64,000 nt of DNA, taken from positions 2,120,501 to 2,184,500 of the forward strand of contig NC_016622.1 of the NCBI RefSeq assembly GCF_000283655.1, given 5' to 3'. The notes under the pieces were generated by a model, which was not told the DNA's origin, did not search any database, and saw only the letters and a program-made list of their open reading frames with translations. Of the stretch, positions 26,880 through 37,410 are shown one piece after another; within the stretch, counting starts at the first letter, position 1; the number at the start of each line of letters is the position of its first letter. This DNA comes from Azospirillum lipoferum 4B (GTDB taxonomy: Bacteria; Pseudomonadota; Alphaproteobacteria; Azospirillales; Azospirillaceae). The translations under genes and the position numbers were made by a program.

Positions 26880-28217
26880 ATGCCCGACACGCAAGTTATC
26901 CCGCCCCCCGGCCCACTTGCCGACTCCGGCGCGACCGTGCCGGACGGCGACCGGCGGCAGGCTCTCGCCACCCGTTTCCAGAAGGCGCGCGCCCGCACGG
27001 CCGAACTGGTCGCCACCCTGTCGCCGGAAGACCTGATGGTTCAGACCGTGCCCGACGGCGCCCCTGCGAAATGGCACCTCGCCCACACCAGCTGGCTGTT
27101 CGAGGCGGCGGTGCTGATCCCCTTCAGCCCCGGCTACCGCCCTTGCGACCCGGTCTTCCTCGACCTGTTCGCGGCGCGCGGTGAGCGATTCGCCGCCCCG
27201 CCCCGCGTGCTGTCCCGCCCGAGTGCGGCGGAGATCATGCGTCACCGCGACCAGATCAACGCCGCGGTGCTGCATCTGATCGAGCAGGTGGACGACGGGC
27301 TGTGGAATGCCGTCGAACCGGCGCTGGTGATGGCCATCGCCCACGAACGCCGCCACCAGGAGCGCATGCTCCTGCACATCAAGCACGCCCTGTGGTCCAA
27401 CCCGCTGCGCCCAGCCTATGAACCGGCGCCGGACCATCCGCATCTTGGGGCACCGCCCGATGGCTGGGTGGACCAGGCCGGCGGGCTGGTCGAGATCGGC
27501 CGCCTCACCCCGCTGCCCGGATTCGATCATGAGGGGCCGCGCCACCGCGTCTGGCTGGATCCCTATCGCTTGGCCGCCCGCCCGGTCACCTGCGGCGAGT
27601 TCCTGGCCTTCATCGAGGCCGGTGGCTACAGCGACCGCTCGCTTTGGCTGTCCGACGGGTGGGAGACCGCGCGGGCGGAGGGCTGGAGCGCACCGCTCTA
27701 TTGGGAGCGCGGCAACGGCGGGCAGGGCGGTGACCGGAACAGCGGTTCCGGCTGGCGGGTCTTCACCCTCTACGGCATGCAGCCGCTCGACCCGGACGAG
27801 CCGGTCTGCCATGTCAGTTGGTACGAGGCCGACGCCTATGCCCGCTGGGCCGGCAAGCGCCTGCCGCGCGAAGCGGAATGGGAGACGGTCGCCGCCGGCT
27901 GCGCCAGCATGGGCAATCTGCTGGGCACCGGCCACCGCCACCCGCGCTGCGGCACCTGTCACGGCACCGGCCCCTGGCAGATGTGCGGCGACGTGTGGGA
28001 ATGGACCGCCGACGCCTTCGCCACATATCCGGGCTACCGTCGCCCCGACGGCCCGGACGAGGCGGTCAACGGCCGACTCGCCGGCAACCGCATGGTCCTG
28101 CGCGGCGGCAGCTGCCTGACCCCCTTCGACCATGCCGGTCCCTGGACGCGACACTACCTGCGGCCGGAGACCCGCCTGTCGGTGAGCGGCTTCCGGCTGG
28201 CGGAGGATGCGGCTTAG
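26880..28217 (+). CDS. egtB: EgtB-like iron-dependent sulfoxide synthase (ergothioneine or related)
   Basis: EgtB joins a thiol to hercynine to form the sulfoxide precursor of ergothioneine, using a non-heme iron held by three His. The 445-residue product has an N-terminal DinB-like four-helix domain with the iron ligands in KWHLAHTSWLFE and HERRHQERML (HxxxHxE), and a C-terminal formylglycine-generating-enzyme-like domain with VSWYEADAYARWAGKRLPREAEWE, GDVWEWTAD and VLRGGSCLTP. GGAGG lies shortly before the ATG at 26880. EgtD, normally the next gene, is absent here; the following gene is convergent and the stop codons overlap. Other sulfoxide synthases (OvoA-type, SenA) are possible. Confidence 0.85.
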   Translation: MPDTQVIPPPGPLADSGATVPDGDRRQALATRFQKARARTAELVATLSPEDLMVQTVPDGAPAKWHLAHTSWLFEAAVLIPFSPGYRPCDPVFLDLFAARGERFAAPPRVLSRPSAAEIMRHRDQINAAVLHLIEQVDDGLWNAVEPALVMAIAHERRHQERMLLHIKHALWSNPLRPAYEPAPDHPHLGAPPDGWVDQAGGLVEIGRLTPLPGFDHEGPRHRVWLDPYRLAARPVTCGEFLAFIEAGGYSDRSLWLSDGWETARAEGWSAPLYWERGNGGQGGDRNSGSGWRVFTLYGMQPLDPDEPVCHVSWYEADAYARWAGKRLPREAEWETVAAGCASMGNLLGTGHRHPRCGTCHGTGPWQMCGDVWEWTADAFATYPGYRRPDGPDEAVNGRLAGNRMVLRGGSCLTPFDHAGPWTRHYLRPETRLSVSGFRLAEDAA

Positions 28218-29617
28218 GAGATTTGGCCGGACGCCCCCGCCGCGCCGGCCTCCACACGCTCAGCCACCAGTGCCCGCGCCTGCCCCTGGGTCAGGACGCC
28301 ACGTTCGGTCAGACGGGTGAACAGCGCGGCAGCCAGTTCGGCCACGGCCAGCGCCTCCCCCTGGGGGCCGGTGCGCAGGCGATGGGGCAGGCCGAAGGCG
28401 GCGGCGAGCCGGTCGGGGGGCGCGCCGGCCAGTGCCGGGTCCAGCGCCGCCGCCAGCACGCCGAGGTCCAGGCCCTGCGGCAGGACGGGGTCAGCGACGC
28501 CCGCCAGCGCGGCGGACCGCGCCAGGGCGGCAAGCGCCTGGTCGACACCGATGCCGACGGCGATGCAATTGTGCAGCGCATCCTGGATCGCCGGCCAGAC
28601 CGCCGCGAAGGGACGCTCGCCCGCCACCATGGCTGTACCGATGCCGTGACGGGCGGTCGCCTCCTCCGGCACCGGATCGATGGGGTCGATCAGAAGGGTA
28701 AGCGACACGGTCGGGAAGATGCGCGTTCCCGCCAGCCGCACCGTGCCCACCGCGATGACCGGACCGCTGTCCGGTTCCACCCCCGCCGTCGCCACCCACA
28801 GCGCGACGAACGGCAGTGCGGCCAGCGGTTCGTCGTCTCCCAAAGGGGCGGCGGGCTGGGCCGGCCGAAGGGTGAGCGCTCGCTTGGCCGTCAACCCGGC
28901 GCCATTGGCCATGCCGCGGGCGGGAAAGGATAGCATCACTCCGGAATTCAGGCCGAGATCGACCAGCCTCGCGGACAGTTCGCCCTCCTCCGTTCGGCGC
29001 AGCACCGCGGAGACGGGCGCCCCGCCGCCACGCGCCCGTTCGATGGCGCGGGCCAGATCGTCGCGCAGCAGGGCCTTGCCGATGTCGGCGCCTTCCTCCA
29101 CCTCCAGCAGCCGGGCGGCGGCGGCGTTCAGCCGCTCCACCCGTCCCAGCTCGTCGATGATCAGCACCGGGTCGTCGGTGAGGACGAGAGCCGCGCGAAC
29201 CGCCCGGTCCATGCGTCCGCCACCCAGCGGCCCGCGCCCCAATGGACCATCTGCGAGAGGGCCAACTGCGAGGGGGCCATCGGCCACGATCTGCTCACCG
29301 CCCCGGATCAGCCCAGAGGCCACCGCGGCCAGACGCCCGACCTCGCCGCCGCTTCCGCCCGCCCAGGGTTCCAGATCGATGCGGTTGCGCCCGCCGGACA
29401 GTCGGTCCGCCAGTCGCTCCAGATCGCCGAAATGGCGGGTCAGCCGGGAGAAGACGAACCAGACCGCCAGCAGGCCGATTCCGCAGACCGTCAGGTCGCG
29501 CGTGAATACGGTCCGGTCCGCCGCCGCCAACTGCGTGATCTCCACGCCCAGAAAGACCAGCGTGGCCGCCGTCACCGCCAGCCCCAGCATCGCCACGCGC
29601 CAAACGCCGCCCTTCAT
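28214..29617 (-). CDS. Membrane-anchored PAS protein with a degenerate DnaQ-like exonuclease domain
   Basis: A 467-residue protein with two transmembrane segments (about residues 8-30 and 42-57), a HAMP-like helix, a tandem five-residue GPLxx linker repeat (about 114-134), a PAS domain (about 145-225, LIIDELGRVERLNAAAARLLEV) and a C-terminal domain (about 268-460) that follows the DEDDh exonuclease layout of DnaQ: FVALW.., HGIGTAMVAGERPFAAVWP, then SLD-like GLDLGVLAAALDP. The catalytic residues appear lost: the expected D-x-E reads W-V-A (274-276), and the His-Asn-Ala and GDA motifs are altered. Probably a sensor-like pseudo-exonuclease. The start at 29617 has GGGAGG seven bases upstream. Confidence 0.75.
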   Translation of the reverse strand: MKGGVWRVAMLGLAVTAATLVFLGVEITQLAAADRTVFTRDLTVCGIGLLAVWFVFSRLTRHFGDLERLADRLSGGRNRIDLEPWAGGSGGEVGRLAAVASGLIRGGEQIVADGPLAVGPLADGPLGRGPLGGGRMDRAVRAALVLTDDPVLIIDELGRVERLNAAAARLLEVEEGADIGKALLRDDLARAIERARGGGAPVSAVLRRTEEGELSARLVDLGLNSGVMLSFPARGMANGAGLTAKRALTLRPAQPAAPLGDDEPLAALPFVALWVATAGVEPDSGPVIAVGTVRLAGTRIFPTVSLTLLIDPIDPVPEEATARHGIGTAMVAGERPFAAVWPAIQDALHNCIAVGIGVDQALAALARSAALAGVADPVLPQGLDLGVLAAALDPALAGAPPDRLAAAFGLPHRLRTGPQGEALAVAELAAALFTRLTERGVLTQGQARALVAERVEAGAAGASGQIS

Positions 29618-29750
29618 CGGGCCGCCTCCCCCCTCGTTGCACCCAGACTTTGGACTTTTGGCTATCCGTGCGATTCACGCTTCAGGCGGTTCCGCTTGAA
29701 CCGATCGCACTCTAGCGGGCCGAAAGGAAACGGAGAAGCGACGCGCGTGT

Positions 29751-29927
29751 TCAGTGCGCCAGCAGTGTGGTCCGCGCGCCCTCCACCTGCTCCATCAGAC
29801 CGGCCAGCGCCCCCCTGACCTCGCCCGAAAGGCCGATCATCAGCAGCGCCACCACCGCAACGGCCAACGCATGGTCAAGGAGGGGGCGATTCGGCTGGGT
29901 GCGGAAGAACGGACGGATCGGCGGCAT
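29751..29927 (-). CDS. Putative small single-pass membrane protein (58 aa)
   Basis: A 58-codon frame, MPPIRPFFRTQPNRPLL then DHALAVAVVALLMIGLSGEV and a helical tail ending LLAH. It has one hydrophobic segment of about 15 residues and a GGAG about ten bases before the ATG at 29927. It resembles Flp-type pilin precursors only in size and in having a hydrophobic N-terminal third. It is divergent from the TadG-like gene at 30305. No homologue is recognised and the frame may not be expressed. Confidence 0.45.
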   Translation of the reverse strand: MPPIRPFFRTQPNRPLLDHALAVAVVALLMIGLSGEVRGALAGLMEQVEGARTTLLAH

Positions 29928-30304
29928 CACAGGCTTGCTCCGGCACGGGAAGAAAACGGGGAATGGACGGCGGCGCCAGCCTACCGGCGGAAAAACCCAA
30001 CGAATGCCTAACGGCGCGGGAACGGGACCGCTTGTCCTGCTTTTGACACCGGAAAGCCGCTATTTGGAGGCATTTTTAAAGTCGAGGCCACGCTTTCAGC
30101 TTCACGCCGTTCGAGTTACCCTTTGTTGCCGCTCGTGCAAACTCGGATTACCGCCTTTGCGTAAAATACATGGCAACTCCGATCCTATCTTTTGCTATCG
30201 CTCTGTTGCATTTCCTGGTTTGCCTGCTTGCCGGATGATGCTAAGAGTAAGCCATCCAACGACAACACTCCTTTCCGCATAGGCATTTCCTTGGGAGGCC
30301 GGCA
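29928..30304. other. Intergenic region, no gene seen
   Basis: About 375 bases, moderately AT-rich between 30040 and 30250 compared with the surroundings, ending in a GGGAGG ribosome binding site ahead of the TadG-like gene. It presumably holds divergent promoters, but no convincing -35/-10 pair or operator was identified. Confidence 0.4.
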
Positions 30305-30754
30305 ATGACTTTGGTCTATCGTCCCCTGCCCTATGGCGGGCACGAAGACCGGCGGACAGGCCGCCACCTGCTTCTGGTGGTCGCCCTGATCCTTGCCATT
30401 CCGACCGTGCTCGGTGCCGGCTGCACCGTCGACGCCCTGCGCAGCTATGCGGTGGAGGCGCGGCTGGCGCAGGCGGTCGACGCCGCGGCCCTGGCCGGCG
30501 GGCGGGTGATGTTCGATTCCCAGCGTGACGGACACATCCGCAGCTTCTTCGACAAGGCCTTCCCCAGGGGGTTCCTGGGATCGAACCTGTCGCCCCTGAC
30601 CATCGCGGAGGACGCGGCGGCCGGCACCCTCACCGTCAGTGCCCATGCCAGCGTCAACGCCATCTTCCTGCGCCTGTTCGGTAAAAAGGAAGTGACGGTG
30701 GAAGCGCAATCCATCGTCCGCCGTGGCCACTACGCCCGCAGCAAGCTGCAGTAA
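30305..30754 (+). CDS. Small TadE/TadG-like secreted or pilus-associated protein
   Basis: A 149-residue protein with one N-terminal transmembrane segment (LLLVVALILAIPTVLGAGCTVDA, shown in part) followed by the sequence LAQAVDAAALAGGRVMF that is typical of the region after the membrane helix in TadG-like (Flp pilus assembly) proteins. TadG usually continues into a von Willebrand domain, which is absent here; the remainder (AAGTLTVSAHASVNAIFLRLFGKKEVTVEAQS) is like the strand-rich TadG N-terminal domain. No other tad genes are present. GGGAGG is close upstream of the ATG. Confidence 0.65.
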   Translation: MTLVYRPLPYGGHEDRRTGRHLLLVVALILAIPTVLGAGCTVDALRSYAVEARLAQAVDAAALAGGRVMFDSQRDGHIRSFFDKAFPRGFLGSNLSPLTIAEDAAAGTLTVSAHASVNAIFLRLFGKKEVTVEAQSIVRRGHYARSKLQ

Positions 30755-30876
30755 GCCCCCTCCGAACCCACACCACCACATCACCGATTCGCGATGCTCG
30801 CATTCGCGGAATGCAGCCCGGCGGCTTCGCCACTGCGGTAGAAGGACGGACAGCGCCCTTTCCACCGGAGTCCGCG

Positions 30877-31272
30877 ATGCTCGGAACCCTGACGCTTCTC
30901 CTGCTTTGCCAACTGGCGGGCGAACTGGCCGCCCGCCTGCTGCACCTGCCGGTCCCCGGACCGGTGCTGGGCATGCTGCTGCTGTTCGCCGGACTTCTGT
31001 TGCGCGGCGGCGTTCCGGCGGCGGTGCAGGAAACGGCCGGCGGGCTGTTGCGGCACCTGTCCCTGCTGTTCGTGCCGGCCGGCGTCGGCGTGATGGTCCA
31101 TGTCACCCGCCTGGAGACGGAGGCGCTGCCCATCGTCATCGCGCTGTTCGGCAGCACGCTGTTCGGCATCGCCGTGACGGCGAAGCTGATGGCCTTCCTG
31201 CTGAGTCGCACCGATCCGCGGTTGGAGGAAGACCCGGCGGCCGGGAATTCGGCGGAAGGGGACCGGGCATGA
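30877..31272 (+). CDS. lrgA: LrgA/CidA family holin-like membrane protein
   Basis: A 131-residue polytopic protein with four hydrophobic segments and the family motif PVPGPVLGMLLLFAGLL, then GGLLRHLSLLFVPAGVGVM. LrgA/CidA proteins resemble phage holins and influence murein hydrolase activity or export of small metabolites. The ATG at 30877 has GGAG eight bases upstream. The stop overlaps the lrgB ATG (ATGA), giving the classical two-gene operon. Confidence 0.88.
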   Translation: MLGTLTLLLLCQLAGELAARLLHLPVPGPVLGMLLLFAGLLLRGGVPAAVQETAGGLLRHLSLLFVPAGVGVMVHVTRLETEALPIVIALFGSTLFGIAVTAKLMAFLLSRTDPRLEEDPAAGNSAEGDRA

Positions 31273-31991
31273 GCGACGATCTTCACCAGATCTGGGTCTA
31301 TCTGTCGGCAAACCCGCTGGCCGGGCTGACCCTGACCCTGGTCGCCTACCAATGCGGGCTGTGGCTGTTCGAGAAGCTGGGCCGGCGCCCGGTGCTGAAC
31401 CCGGTGCTGATCGCGGTCGTCCTGATCGCCGGGGTGCTGAGCCTGTCGGGCATCGATTACCGCACCTATTTCGACGGCGCGCAGTTCGTCCATTTCCTGC
31501 TGGGTCCGGCCACGGTGGCGCTGGCCATCCCGCTCTACAACCAATTCCAGGAGGTGCGCCGCTCCGCCCTGGCGCTGGTGGTGGCGCTGCTGGTGGGATC
31601 GGCGGCCTCGGCGCTGAGCGCGGTGGCGCTGGTCTGGGCCTTCGGCGGGTCGGCGGTGACGATCCTGTCGATGGCGCCCAAATCCGTCACCTCCCCCATC
31701 GCCATGGGCGTGTCGGAGCAGATCGGCGGCCTGCCGTCGCTGACCGCGGTGTTCGTCATCATCACCGGCATCGTGGCGGCCAGCCTCGGCACCTGGGTGC
31801 TGAACCTTGTGCGGGTGAAGGACTGGCGCGCCCGCGGATTCGGCATGGGGGTGGCGGCGCACGGCATCGGCACCGCCCGCGCCCTGCAGGTCAACGAGGT
31901 GGCAGGCGCCTTCGCCGGACTCGGCATGGGGTTGAACGGGCTGGCGACGGCTCTGCTGCTGCCGACGCTCTATCACCTGATCTGGGGCTGA
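31269..31991 (+). CDS. lrgB: LrgB/CidB family membrane protein
   Basis: A 240-residue polytopic protein of the LrgB family with the signatures RRPVLNPVLIAVVLI, GPATVALAIPLYNQ and MAPKSVTSPIAMGVSEQIGGLPSL. It pairs with LrgA; the plant homologue PLGG1 transports glycolate/glycerate, so a small organic acid is a possible substrate. The ATG overlaps the lrgA stop. It is followed by the leucine leader region. Confidence 0.9.
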   Translation: MSDDLHQIWVYLSANPLAGLTLTLVAYQCGLWLFEKLGRRPVLNPVLIAVVLIAGVLSLSGIDYRTYFDGAQFVHFLLGPATVALAIPLYNQFQEVRRSALALVVALLVGSAASALSAVALVWAFGGSAVTILSMAPKSVTSPIAMGVSEQIGGLPSLTAVFVIITGIVAASLGTWVLNLVRVKDWRARGFGMGVAAHGIGTARALQVNEVAGAFAGLGMGLNGLATALLLPTLYHLIWG

Positions 31992-32077
31992 GCGGGGCTA
32001 TGGTTCGCCTGTCCCGCAGTCAGTTTCCCGCCAATCCGGGCTTGACAGCCATGCCGCACCTGCGCACAGTGCGGTTT

Positions 32078-32134
32078 ATGACCACCATCGACCGCCAGAA
32101 CGCCCTTCTTCGACTTCTCGGCCCGGCGCTTTAA
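32078..32134 (+). CDS. Leucine leader peptide (candidate attenuator of leuA)
   Basis: An 18-codon frame, MTTIDRQNALLRLLGPAL, about 250 bases upstream of leuA. Five of the 18 residues are leucine, clustered in the second half, and four of the five use CTT, a codon that is rare in this GC-rich genome. This is the expected design of a transcription-attenuation leader that senses charged tRNA-Leu. A TTGACA lies upstream at 32042-32047. No strong ribosome binding site precedes the ATG, so initiation close to the 5' end is possible. Confidence 0.65.
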   Translation: MTTIDRQNALLRLLGPAL

Positions 32135-34096
<1,962 letters not shown>

Positions 34097-34106
34097 GGGG
34101 TCGGAC

Positions 34107-34228
34107 TGCGGCCCCCTCCCTAACCCTCCCCCGCTTTGCGGGAGAGGGGACTGCCGCGACCTTACCCTCCACCGCTGAAAGCGGGGGAGGGAGGGGCCCG
34201 CTCGCAAGAGCGGGAGGGAGGGGGCATC
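34107..34228. repeat. GC-rich palindromic intergenic repeat (copy 5)
   Basis: Begins ten bases after the leuA stop. It contains CCCTCCCTAACCCTCCCCCGC / GCGGGAGAGGGG arms around TTT (shown in part), the GGGACTGCCG core, and further CTCCACCGC / GCGGGGGAGGGAGGGG and GCTCGCAAGAGC arms. A likely terminator-like structure for leuA. Confidence 0.7.
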
Positions 34229-34316
34229 GCCCGCCCGCACTCCCCCAACCTTGCCCCCACGCGCCTGCCCGCCTATAAGTCCCCACGAAACGCGTCGAGC
34301 AACAGCGGACAGCGCT

Positions 34317-35303
34317 ATGATCGTGGTCACCGGCGGGGCCGGCTTCATCGGGTCCAACCTTGTCGCGGCATTGGCCGCGCGCGGCATCACCGACGTGGCG
34401 GTCGTCGACCGCTTCCGCGACGGCGAGAAGTGGCAGAACCTTGCCAAGCGCGAGGTCGCGACCCTGGTTCCGCCGGAACAGACGCTGGCCTTCCTCGACC
34501 AGCATGCGGCGGAAATCGACACCGTCTTCCATCTCGGCGCCATCTCCGCCACCACCGAGCGGGACGTCGACAAGATCGTCGCCAACAACGTGGCGCTGAC
34601 GTTGGACCTGTGGCGCTGGTGTTCCTGGCGCGGTTGCCGGCTGATCTACGCCTCCTCCGCCGCCACCTATGGCGACGGCTCCGCCGGATTCGACGATGAC
34701 GGATCCTGCGACGGGCTGGCGCGGCTGCGGCCGCTCAACGCCTATGGCTGGTCCAAGCATCTGGTCGACCGTCGCATCGCCCGCGCCGTCGCCACCGGCG
34801 ACCTCGTGCCGCCGCAATGGGCCGGGCTGAAGTTCTTCAACGTCTACGGCCCCAACGAGGCGCACAAGGGCGACATGATGAGCGTGGTCGCCAAGCTGCA
34901 TCCGCAGCTGACGGCCGGCAATCCGGCACGCCTGTTCAAGTCGCACAAGGACGGCTTCGAAGATGGCGGCCAGCTGCGCGACTTCATCCACGTCGACGAT
35001 TGCATCGCGGTGATGCTGTGGCTGTACGACCATCCGGAGGTCAGCGGCCTGTTCAACGTCGGCACCGGCAAGGCGCGCAGCTTCAAGGATCTGGCGCTGG
35101 CGACCTTCTCGGCCCTGGGGCTGCCCCCCCGGATTGAGTACTTCGACATGCCCGAGCATCTGCGCGGCAAATACCAATATTTCACGCAGGCGACGACGGA
35201 TCGCCTGCGCGCCGCCGGGTTCGACCAGCCCTTCACCGAGCTGGAAGAGGGTGTCCGGCGCTATGTGCAGGAATTCCTGTCGCAGCCCGACCCGTATCGC
35301 TGA
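34317..35303 (+). CDS. hldD: ADP-L-glycero-D-manno-heptose 6-epimerase
   Basis: HldD makes the heptose donor for the LPS inner core. The 328-residue SDR product has GGAGFIGSN (residues 6-14), VDRFRDGEKWQNL, a catalytic ASSAATYGDG serine region, NAYGWSKHLVD (Tyr-Lys) and NVYGPNEAHKGDMMSV, all typical of HldD. The ATG at 34317 starts the Rossmann fold directly; the frame extends upstream to 34251 without support. Lgt follows after 11 bases. Confidence 0.93.
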   Translation: MIVVTGGAGFIGSNLVAALAARGITDVAVVDRFRDGEKWQNLAKREVATLVPPEQTLAFLDQHAAEIDTVFHLGAISATTERDVDKIVANNVALTLDLWRWCSWRGCRLIYASSAATYGDGSAGFDDDGSCDGLARLRPLNAYGWSKHLVDRRIARAVATGDLVPPQWAGLKFFNVYGPNEAHKGDMMSVVAKLHPQLTAGNPARLFKSHKDGFEDGGQLRDFIHVDDCIAVMLWLYDHPEVSGLFNVGTGKARSFKDLALATFSALGLPPRIEYFDMPEHLRGKYQYFTQATTDRLRAAGFDQPFTELEEGVRRYVQEFLSQPDPYR

Positions 35304-35314
35304 CCGGAGTTCCC

Positions 35315-36136
35315 ATGTTTGCCGCCCTGCCTGTCGTGGCCTTCCCCACCATCGACCCGGTCGCCTTCGCCATCGGCCCGGTCGTCGTCCGCTGGTATGC
35401 GTTGGCCTATCTGGCCGGCTTCGTGCTGGGCTGGCGCTATTGCCTGGGGCTGGCGCGGCTCGATGCCGACCGCCGGCCGAAGCCTGAGGAGTTCGACGAC
35501 TTCCTGACCTGGGCGGTGATCGGCACCATCCTGGGCGGGCGGCTCGGCTATGTGCTGTTCTACAACCTGCCCTACTATATCGAAAATCCGCTGGACGCCT
35601 TGCAAGTCTGGCATGGCGGCATGTCCTTCCATGGCGGCATGGTCGGCGTGCTGACCGCCATCGGGCTGTTCTGCTGGCGGCGCGGCATCTCGCCCTTCGT
35701 CTTCGGCGACATCATCGCCGCCTGCGCGCCCATCGGCCTGTTCTTCGGCCGCATCGCCAACTTCATCAATGGCGAACTGTATGGCCGGGCTGCGCCCGAC
35801 TTCGCCTATGCCATGGTGTTTCCGCGCGATCCGCTCCAGGTGCCGCGCCATCCGAGCCAGCTCTACGAGGCGGCACTGGAGGGCGTGGTTCTGTTCATCC
35901 TGCTGGCGATCGCCATCCGCAGCCCGGCGCTGCGCAACCGGCCCGGCACGGTCGGCGGGCTGTTCCTGATCGGCTACGGCCTGTCGCGCATCATCGTGGA
36001 GTTCTTCCGCGAACCCGATCCGCAGCTGGGCTTCCTGTTCGCCGGCGCCACGATGGGACAGCTGCTGTCGCTGCCGATGGTCGCGGCCGGCCTGTGGCTG
36101 GTCCTGCGCGGCCGGCGCCACGCCATCCCGGCCTGA
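35315..36136 (+). CDS. lgt: Prolipoprotein diacylglyceryl transferase
   Basis: Lgt transfers diacylglycerol from phosphatidylglycerol to the lipobox Cys of prolipoproteins in the inner membrane. The 273-residue polytopic product carries the signature GRIANFINGELYGR (about residues 148-161), the HGGMSFHGGMVGV motif (about 103-115) and RHPSQLYEA. Full length. It starts an apparent run lgt-midA-pgeF and lies 11 bases after hldD. Confidence 0.96.
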   Translation: MFAALPVVAFPTIDPVAFAIGPVVVRWYALAYLAGFVLGWRYCLGLARLDADRRPKPEEFDDFLTWAVIGTILGGRLGYVLFYNLPYYIENPLDALQVWHGGMSFHGGMVGVLTAIGLFCWRRGISPFVFGDIIAACAPIGLFFGRIANFINGELYGRAAPDFAYAMVFPRDPLQVPRHPSQLYEAALEGVVLFILLAIAIRSPALRNRPGTVGGLFLIGYGLSRIIVEFFREPDPQLGFLFAGATMGQLLSLPMVAAGLWLVLRGRRHAIPA

Positions 36137-36140
36137 CGCC

Positions 36141-37277
36141 ATGGCGGACGAAAGCGCCGGTTCGGACACACTGGCCCATCTGCTGGCCCGCCGCATCCTG
36201 GTGGACGGCCCGATCAGCGTCGGCGCCTTCATGGCGGAAGCGCTGGGGCACCCGCGGCTCGGCTATTACATCCGCCAGGACCCGTTCGGCAGCGACGGCG
36301 ACTTCACGACCGCGCCGGAGATCAGCCAGATGTTCGGCGAACTGGTCGGTCTGTGGTGCGTCGACAGCTGGATGCGGCTCGGCGGCCCCGGCCCCTTCCA
36401 TCTGGTGGAGCTCGGCCCCGGCCGTGGCACGCTGATGGCGGACGTGCTGCGGGCGGCAGCCGTGCTGCCGCTGTTCCGCGACAACGCGACGGTTCATCTG
36501 GTGGAGACCAGCCCGGCCCTGCGCGAGCGCCAGCGCCGGACGCTGCAGCCCATCCTCGGCGATGCCATCCAGTGGCACGACCGGCTGGAGGATGTGCCCG
36601 ATGGCCCGACCATCCTGATCGCCAACGAATTCTTCGACGCCCTGCCGATCCGTCAGGTGCAGAAGACCGGCCATGGCTGGTTCGAACGTCTGGTCGATGT
36701 CGAGCCCGACAGCAGCAAGGATGATCCACGCTTCCGTTTCGTCCTGGAGGCCTTCGGCAGTTCCGGCAGCCGGCTGGTGCCTGATGCCCTCCGCGATGCG
36801 CCGGACGGCAGCGTGGTGGAGGTCTCCCCCGCCTCGCAGGCGGTGGCGCAGTTGATCGGCGCCCGGCTGGCCGCCGCCCCCGGCGCGGCGCTGGCGATCG
36901 ACTATGGCTATGCACAGGGTCCGGCGGTGGGCGACACGCTGCAGGCCCTGCGCCGCCATGCCTTCGCCCCGGTGCTGGAGGCGCCGGGCGAGGCCGACCT
37001 GACCGCGCATGTCGATTTCGCCAGCATCGCCGCCGCGGCGCGGGAGGGCGGTGCCCAATCCTTCGGCCCGGTGGAGCAGGGGGAATGGCTGACCCGCCTG
37101 GGCATCCACCAGCGGGCGTCCTCCCTGATGGCCAAGGCCACACCGGCCCAGGCCAAGGATATCCGAAGCGCGATGGACCGCTTGATCGATCCTGCGCAAA
37201 TGGGCAGGCTGTTCAAGCTGGTCGCGCTGGCCACGCCCGGAGCCTTCGCCGACGCCTCCCCGCCGGCGGGCTTCTGA
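36141..37277 (+). CDS. SAM-dependent methyltransferase, MidA/NDUFAF7 family
   Basis: A 378-residue member of the family that in mitochondria methylates a complex I subunit (NDUFAF7) during assembly. It has PEISQMFGELVG, the SAM motif LVELGPGRGTLMADVLR (about residues 92-108), ANEFFDALPIRQ and LAIDYGY. In alphaproteobacteria a role in NADH dehydrogenase assembly is plausible but inferred. It follows lgt after four bases, a common alphaproteobacterial gene order. Confidence 0.9.
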   Translation: MADESAGSDTLAHLLARRILVDGPISVGAFMAEALGHPRLGYYIRQDPFGSDGDFTTAPEISQMFGELVGLWCVDSWMRLGGPGPFHLVELGPGRGTLMADVLRAAAVLPLFRDNATVHLVETSPALRERQRRTLQPILGDAIQWHDRLEDVPDGPTILIANEFFDALPIRQVQKTGHGWFERLVDVEPDSSKDDPRFRFVLEAFGSSGSRLVPDALRDAPDGSVVEVSPASQAVAQLIGARLAAAPGAALAIDYGYAQGPAVGDTLQALRRHAFAPVLEAPGEADLTAHVDFASIAAAAREGGAQSFGPVEQGEWLTRLGIHQRASSLMAKATPAQAKDIRSAMDRLIDPAQMGRLFKLVALATPGAFADASPPAGF

Positions 37278-37410
37278 CGGCCAAACGCAGACAACCGGTT
37301 AGAGACAAGAGCACCGGAACCGCCATCGGGACAAACCGGGCGGACCGTGCATCGCGGCCCCCTGCCCTGTCGGGCAAGCGGGAGCCACAGAACAGGGAAG
37401 GACGGCGTTC

